From Castor canadensis (lineage: Eukaryota > Chordata > Mammalia > Rodentia > Castoridae): a DNA stretch of 64,000 nt. Of the stretch, positions 58,403 to 64,000 are shown piece after piece (position 1 is the first letter of the stretch; each line of letters opens with the position of its first letter). Where the stretch lies: positions 15,718,001 to 15,782,000 of the forward strand of contig NC_133401.1 in assembly GCF_047511655.1 (NCBI RefSeq), in the 5' to 3' direction. The notes under the pieces are model-generated. The model searched no databases and was not told the DNA's origin. It worked only from the letters and a program-made list of their open reading frames with translations. A program made the position numbers and the translations under genes.

Positions 58403-58689
58403 AAAAAGATAATATTCTTCAAAAACATCACTGTCATTAAAGATACAGAAATGCTGGGAAAATGTTCCAAATTGAAGGAGGCTAAGGTCACACAACTACA
58501 CTCTAGGTCCTGTCTGGAAGGAAAATAATGTTCTTTAAGGAATATGGCTGACTTTGTGGAGAAAATGAGAGAATAAGTCATAATCAAAGCATTATATCTA
58601 TACTGATGATATGTAAAGAATATCCCTATTTCTGCAAACAGACTTCCAGTTAAGGATTATCCTTGTCTAAGCACAGGTCTGAGCTTAGC

Positions 58690-59115
58690 TATGTCTAAGT
58701 CCTTGGAATGTCCCTTTGCTTACCCAGAGGCCTTGGGCCATGCTAGACATCACACACTGTGATTTATGGTAGGGGCTTTAGCCTGGCATAATCAGCTAAG
58801 TCTCTGCAGGGACTGGCTAGTCCCAGATCTAAGGTCAGTCACACTGAGCCCCAATAAAAACCCTGAACACCAAGTGAACCTCCCTGGTTAGCACTGATCC
58901 ATGTATACTGTCACACATCAGTGCTGGGAAGAGTTAAAACTGTGCATAAAGCCACAGGAAGGACAACTGGAAGCTTCAAGTGTTGACTGCTCCTGGACTC
59001 TGTCCCAGGGGCCTCCTCCCTTGGCTGATCTCAACCAGTTTCCTGACCGTGTAATAAATGGTAACAGTGACCATAATAGCTGAGCCTCAGGGTGGTCTCG
59101 GGGACCTCCAAATTC
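58690..59115 (+). repeat. ancient LTR (family not resolved)
   Basis: CCCCAATAAAAACCCTGAAC, CCTCCCTGGTTAGCACTGAT, AGGACAACTGGAAGCTTCAA and GGGTGGTCTCGGGGACCTCC are blocks of an old mammalian ERVL/ERV1-type LTR, with an AATAAA in place. No internal viral sequence is attached. Confidence 0.6.
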
Positions 59116-59576
59116 TGCTCACACACGGAAGTATTAAAAGAGAAAGGCCCATGGTATATGTAAATTCCCCTAAATGGTTCAGAAAGACATTGTGAATATG
59201 CATCATTTTCACATGCACGCATAAGTACAGATGGTGAGAGAAAGAATGTGGGCATACACATTACATCAAAGGAGGCAAAATGCTACTATCAGTGACCCTG
59301 GGTAAAAGCCACATGCGTGCTCTTGTTCTTTTACTTTTGCAAATTTTCTGCAAATCTGAGGTTACTTGCAAATACACTGTTAAAGAAAATATGGACTTAA
59401 ACACTGGTTTCCTAAAAAGCAAAGAGGCTGGAACTTACTAAACTAGATTCATGAAGCAGCCTGCCCACTCACAGCTGCCTGGACAGAGGCAGCAGAACGT
59501 CATCCTGTGCTGCATAGGGATGACTTGCACTCTAGGCACTTGAGCTCAGGAAAGTTTCAGGATTCCCAGAGCTTCA

Positions 59577-59765
<189 letters not shown>

Positions 59766-62305
59766 CTATGATACCAAACACATGCAGATCATGTCAGTGG
59801 ATGGGGGGTCAGCTGCTCTGGATTCTGAGGAACTCTGACAAACTGAAGCATCTGCTGTGCTTGCCTTCCATGCTGCTGCTCCCATCCACCAAAAGGACTG
59901 CAGGAAAGAACTCCCAGTGCTGTAAGTGGCTGCCTTTGGATGGCACTCCTGCAGTTGAGTCCCCGGAACTCTTGCATTCTGGGGACTAGTAGTCTAGATT
60001 TTATCAATAATGCCACTTGCCCCAGAGAAACTTTAGTTCCAACAGTGTCCGAAGGTGTCTGCTTCCCCTTTTATGTGCACACAACACTTATTTAACTTGC
60101 CAACTCGCAGGCTCTCACTTGCCCTCACTGCGCAAATGTGTGCTTCACCCTCTATGTCACATCTGGTGCCATGCTTATGGGCCTGAATGTCTGTATTCTA
60201 TCCAGATGCTCCACTATGTGGAGGATCTGACACGTTTCTTCTCTCCTTTGTATGCTGATGGCTAGACCACAGGGTCCCAGAAATGAAATGAATGACTCTA
60301 TAAAAAACACTTAAGAACTTACTTAAGCACACAGTAGGTACTCAAGAAATGTTAGCTATCCTTATTAACATTATCATTCTATCTTCCATCCCATTTAGGG
60401 CTGCATAGCTATTCAAGGAACTAGTGATCTAGAATACAAATGGCTGATTCAATTAGTACACACTTACTTGGTTTTAGATTACCTATTATAAACAATGTTG
60501 CAAAAAACACCCTCTTACATAGACCTATGCCCCAGAGTTACAGACCTTAGCCTGGACCTCTGATGAATACCTCTTCAAAATATATACCAAAAAGGAGAAA
60601 TGGCCATGCTGAAAAATAATGACCTTCAATGATCTGAAGTCATAATGACAGATGTTTCCCCAAGAAAAGGTTTCCTCACCTTATTCTACTTCCAAGAATG
60701 TATAAATCCTACATTGGCCCAATACTGCACATGAATACTTTAAAAAAAAAAACTTAGATAATCTCAGAAGTAATTTTGGAAAGTAACAACTTTTTTAAAA
60801 GTAAAGGCTTTTTTATTTAAAAAAAAATCTCATGGAATCAATTAGTAATAAAGACCATTCTCTTTCCATATATTTGCTGTTCATCTCTGTTTCTTGTTTT
60901 ACAATAACATTCACTTGGGGTCATTAAGGTTTGTTCTTCCACAAACATAGTAATCACTTTTTATTCTACTTTGATATTTGTCTTATAACTTTCTGCTATG
61001 AGTACATCTTTAATTTTTATATGAAGACCTGTTCAACCTGCATTTATTCTGCTGGAATCTGGGAGCATCCAACCCTAGCTCTGAGTGGAGAACCCTGGTT
61101 TGGTTTGCTTTTTTGTCTCTCTCCACCAAAGTGCAGTATCTGAGGCTCTTGAACCACAAGGCAAAGGCCTTCCTGAACATCAAACAAGAGATTCATAAAA
61201 CTTCATGTAAGAAACTAGGTTCAGAAACCTGAAGGACTTCAATCAGAAACTTCGTAACTTCAAGCCAAGAAAAGAAACTTCATGTAACAACGCAAATGAT
61301 TCCAACAGGGATGACATCCCTGCAGTCATTCAGAGCCATGAAACTGACAGATGGAAAATGACTGCAGGCCCTACAGATGAGTAACAAACTTTAAATTAAG
61401 TACCAATATTACTCTAATAAAATAAATCAATACATGATTAGTGAAGCACACAGAAAGCTTAAGGTATTTGGATGAAAGACAATAACTTCTTTTATGAAAA
61501 TATCAATTGAAGTTTAGCTTCAATGTGATACTGGTTAGACAAAAATCACACTTTAGGTATTTTTCTTAATACCTAAAGGTATCATACATATATATCTTAG
61601 GAAAATATATATGCATATATACTTAGTTTTGTCTCTAGAACATTAAGATAATTCTTTCAGAACTGCTTCTTGAATAAAAAATTATGCATATGAAAACTGA
61701 TACTGTAGTGTAGAGCAGCAAGAACACTGGACAACTTAGAAGCTTGTTAATGGGAATAATTTAAAGAAAAAGGGTGGAGTTAACAGTAGTTCACTGAAAT
61801 AATATTAGATGATAAAAATTGAATGCTACTATTTTAAGTGGAAAACTCCAATTCAAAGCTGTGTATATTATTGCAAGTATAGCTATGAATGTAAACTCTT
61901 TAAATGATCATGGGGAAAAAACAAATGATTTGTAAGCAAGGTAAAATGTACATAATTTTTTCTGCTCTTTTTCACACTAATATTTGTAAAACAAAAATAA
62001 TTAAGTTAGGTTTGGTGGTGACACCTGTAATACCAGTACTCAGGAGACTGAAGCAGAAAGATCATAAATTTAAGGTCAGTGAAACCCTGTCTCAAAAAAC
62101 CAAAAGAAAAGATAACAAATCAAATTAAACACTAAGATGAAATTTTTAGAGGACAAAAGAAAAAAAAAAAAGGAAGAGCCAGACACATAAGTGGTATTAA
62201 ATGACTGCTGTCATTCTTTACATTTGGTCAAGAAAAGGGAAAAAATGTATCCATTCTCTGATGAATGAGGTGACATATTAACGACAGAAATGAGAATCAA
62301 CTCAC
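59766..62305 (-). other. ZFP112: ZFP112 intron between ATG exon and KRAB-A exon
   Basis: No other gene seen; contains the B1 SINE at about 62,006-62,105. Confidence 0.6.
62006..62107 (+). repeat. B1 SINE
   Basis: GTTTGGTGGTGACACCTGTA, then GTACTCAGGAGACTGAAGCA and GTGAAACCCTGTCTCAAAAA. Confidence 0.82.
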
Positions 62306-62335
62306 CTGGAGTTTGGTCATTTTCTCCTCCTTTTT
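62306..62335 (-). CDS. ZFP112: ZFP112, first coding exon (MTKLQ)
   Basis: A 30-bp exon after acceptor CTTTCCCTAG. Its last 15 bases are ATG ACC AAA CTC CAG, followed by donor GTGAGT. The start codon is 62,320-62,318. It matches the MTKVQ exon of the neighbouring gene in size, phase and position. The upstream 15 bases are 5'UTR. Confidence 0.9.
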
Positions 62336-63785
62336 CTAGGGAAAGGCAGAGCCCTGAGAAGGTAGAACAGGGTAATGAAAAAGTCATGAGAGAAAGGAAA
62401 ATGTATCTTTGTGTGAATTAGAGAAAGGTGTCCATTCCCCAATGGACACACACCTCCCAGGGAAAGGAGAGGCAGTGAAATGTGCCGGTTACAAGTGACT
62501 TCTAGGGACAGAACGCCTATGTTCAGAATCTGGGGCTGCTGTGCACTCGCTGAGCACCGACACGATGGGAATGCTGGTGGAACTGATGAGGGAGTGCACA
62601 GAGCTGTTACAACTCCACCAAGGCTCAGTGTTTCTGTGCAGCTGCAGAGAGGAAGGTACTGGTCTGCATCAAGAAACTGCCTTTCCAAGTGTATTCTGTA
62701 TGACCTCTGCATGCAAAGATTACTGCCCTGGCCAGGAAAAGCCACCCTCAGCTCTGCAATGTCTGTAACACAGGCTTCTTACTACATTGGCTGCAGCAGT
62801 AATGACATTTTGTTAGACAATGAGGCCTCCCTTAGGAAATGATAGCGGTTGGAAATGCCCTCCTTTAGCCAGAAGCTAACAGTACATTCATTTTCCCACA
62901 TGGACACCAAAAAAAAAAAAAGGTGATGCTGATATAGTTCTCACTTTTAAACAAAAACTGGGACCCTCTGCCTCAATTTGAGCAGACTGCATTGGTGAGC
63001 AGTCTTGGGGTTCAGTGTGCTCATCTTCCACATAAAGCAGCTCGGTGCTGACCCTGGGGAGGGTCCGGAGACCAGGTATTTAACCTCCTGGGTTCTTCCT
63101 CAAGGTTTGCTAACTTATTCTGTTCTCAGGCAACTCAGGCAACTTGAGGCCATCTGTACAAGAGAAAGAACTCAAAAACAAACACAAACAAGCTACTCAT
63201 GAACTGAGGAAAAGCAGAGCCTTGTAGCACCCCCCTTGGAGAGAAGGCTGCTACTGGAGCAGGCCCTGCCCACTCCAGCCACAGCTGTGGACATCATGGG
63301 ATGTAGGCACAACTACTGAGAACAAGGGTTCACTTGGCTGTGTAATCAGCAATGAATGAGCCGAGTCTTCTCTCACTTATGCAATATTTACCAAGTGCCT
63401 TGTAAGGGAATCCAGTTCCCAGACGAATGCCAGACGAGAGTGTGCAGCACGTCCTTTGGGAGAACATGGGAGAGGTCCCCAAAGCTAGGCTTGATGAGGA
63501 CTTGGATGGACAATCTCACTGGAGGGTACGCAGCCTGCTCTTAGCCCTGCAGGATGGCAGAGTTACATTTACCATGCAAGAGAGGGAACTCATCAGAACA
63601 CTGAATCAGAATGAGAGTCACAGGGTACCTGCAGCAAAAAAAGAAGCAGAAAAGGTGGTGAAAAGCACAACCCAAACCATGTTCCTTGAGGAACTAACTT
63701 CCTCATTTAATCCTCACAGTGACCCAAGAGGCAGGAACAATCTGTACCTTTTTCATTCAGTGAGAATATACTAAGACATCAAAAC
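62336..63785. other. intron 1 of ZFP112, unassigned
   Basis: No CpG island or non-coding first exon is visible here, so the promoter is expected to the right of the window. The open frames at 62,480-62,842 and 63,427-63,774 have no recognisable domain. Confidence 0.5.
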
Positions 63786-63789
63786 TTTA

Positions 63790-63995
63790 AGGAGGCTGGG
63801 CACAGTATGCCTGTAATCCCAGCTAAAGGCGGAGGCAGGGAATCACAATCCCAAGCCAGCCTGGGCAAAAGCCCAAGGCCCTATCTGGAAAACAAACTAA
63901 AAGCCAAAGAACTGGGGGTGTGGCCAAAGTGGTAGAATGGTTGTCTAGCAAGAGCAAGGCCCTGAGTTTAATCCCCAGAACTGAAAAAAAAAAGT
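63790..63995 (+). repeat. B1-dID dimeric SINE
   Basis: GGCTGGGCACAGTATGCCTG and the B1 body, then GTGGCCAAAGTGGTAGAATG ... GAGTTTAATCCCCAGAACTG with A tail at the window edge. Confidence 0.88.
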
Positions 63996-64000
63996 TACTT

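Overview
The window is mammalian nuclear DNA, most likely from a castorimorph rodent, with beaver (Castor) as my best guess. The evidence is the SINE population. There are many dimeric B1-dID elements and free ID-type elements with a characteristic ID head and tail (GGCTCAAGTGGTAGAG ... GAGTTCAAACCCCAGTACTGCC), together with young L1s, MIR, MaLR-like LTRs and endogenous retroviruses. The species call is inference. The vertebrate KRAB zinc-finger genes are direct sequence evidence.

Two paralogous KRAB C2H2 zinc-finger genes lie head to tail on the minus strand. On the left is the 5' half of a gene whose KRAB-B exon and following residues match ZNF235 (Zfp93). It has a CpG-island promoter at about 17.8-18.6 kb, an ATG exon at 10,347-10,377, a KRAB-A exon at 2,925-3,069 and a KRAB-B exon at 1,893-1,988; its finger exon lies beyond the left edge. 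On the right is the coding part of a gene I recognise as ZFP112 (ZNF112): ATG exon 62,306-62,335, KRAB-A 59,639-59,765, KRAB-B 56,930-57,025, and a long last exon 47,347-49,829 with 13 canonical fingers. The exon phases join exactly and predict 906 residues. The promoter of ZFP112 is beyond the right edge. The order and orientation agree with the ZNF235-ZFP112 part of human 19q13.31 as I know it. Both proteins would be nuclear, sequence-specific repressors that recruit TRIM28/KAP1 through KRAB, a system directed mainly at transposable elements.

Nearly all the rest is transposon-derived. 1-1.6 kb holds L1 3' fragments. 3.4-8.35 kb is a 5'-truncated L1 with decayed ORF1 and ORF2. 10.83-17.79 kb is a provirus (ERV1/gamma type) with both LTRs, a 4-bp target duplication and a Thr-tRNA-like primer site; it lacks protease and env, and its gag is split by an unrelated AT-rich insert. 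19.2-32.4 kb is a nest of old L1s interrupted by MaLR-like and ERVL-like LTRs, a solo LTR with a 6-bp duplication, and a younger L1 with a 15-bp duplication. 32.4-36.6 kb is a second, 5'-truncated ERV on the minus strand (RNase H, integrase, env, 3' LTR). 36.6-47.3 kb is intergenic with MaLR, B1/ID SINEs, an old antisense L1 and a DNA-transposon remnant. 49.8-64 kb is ZFP112 intronic sequence with SINEs and an old LTR.

No new genetic system is evident. The most interesting signals are an 18-bp duplication that creates a second in-frame splice acceptor in the ZNF235-like KRAB exon, a foreign segment with two matching hairpins inside the gag of the provirus, an L1 hairpin that looks like a template-switch scar, and an unidentified retroposed insert with a target-site duplication.
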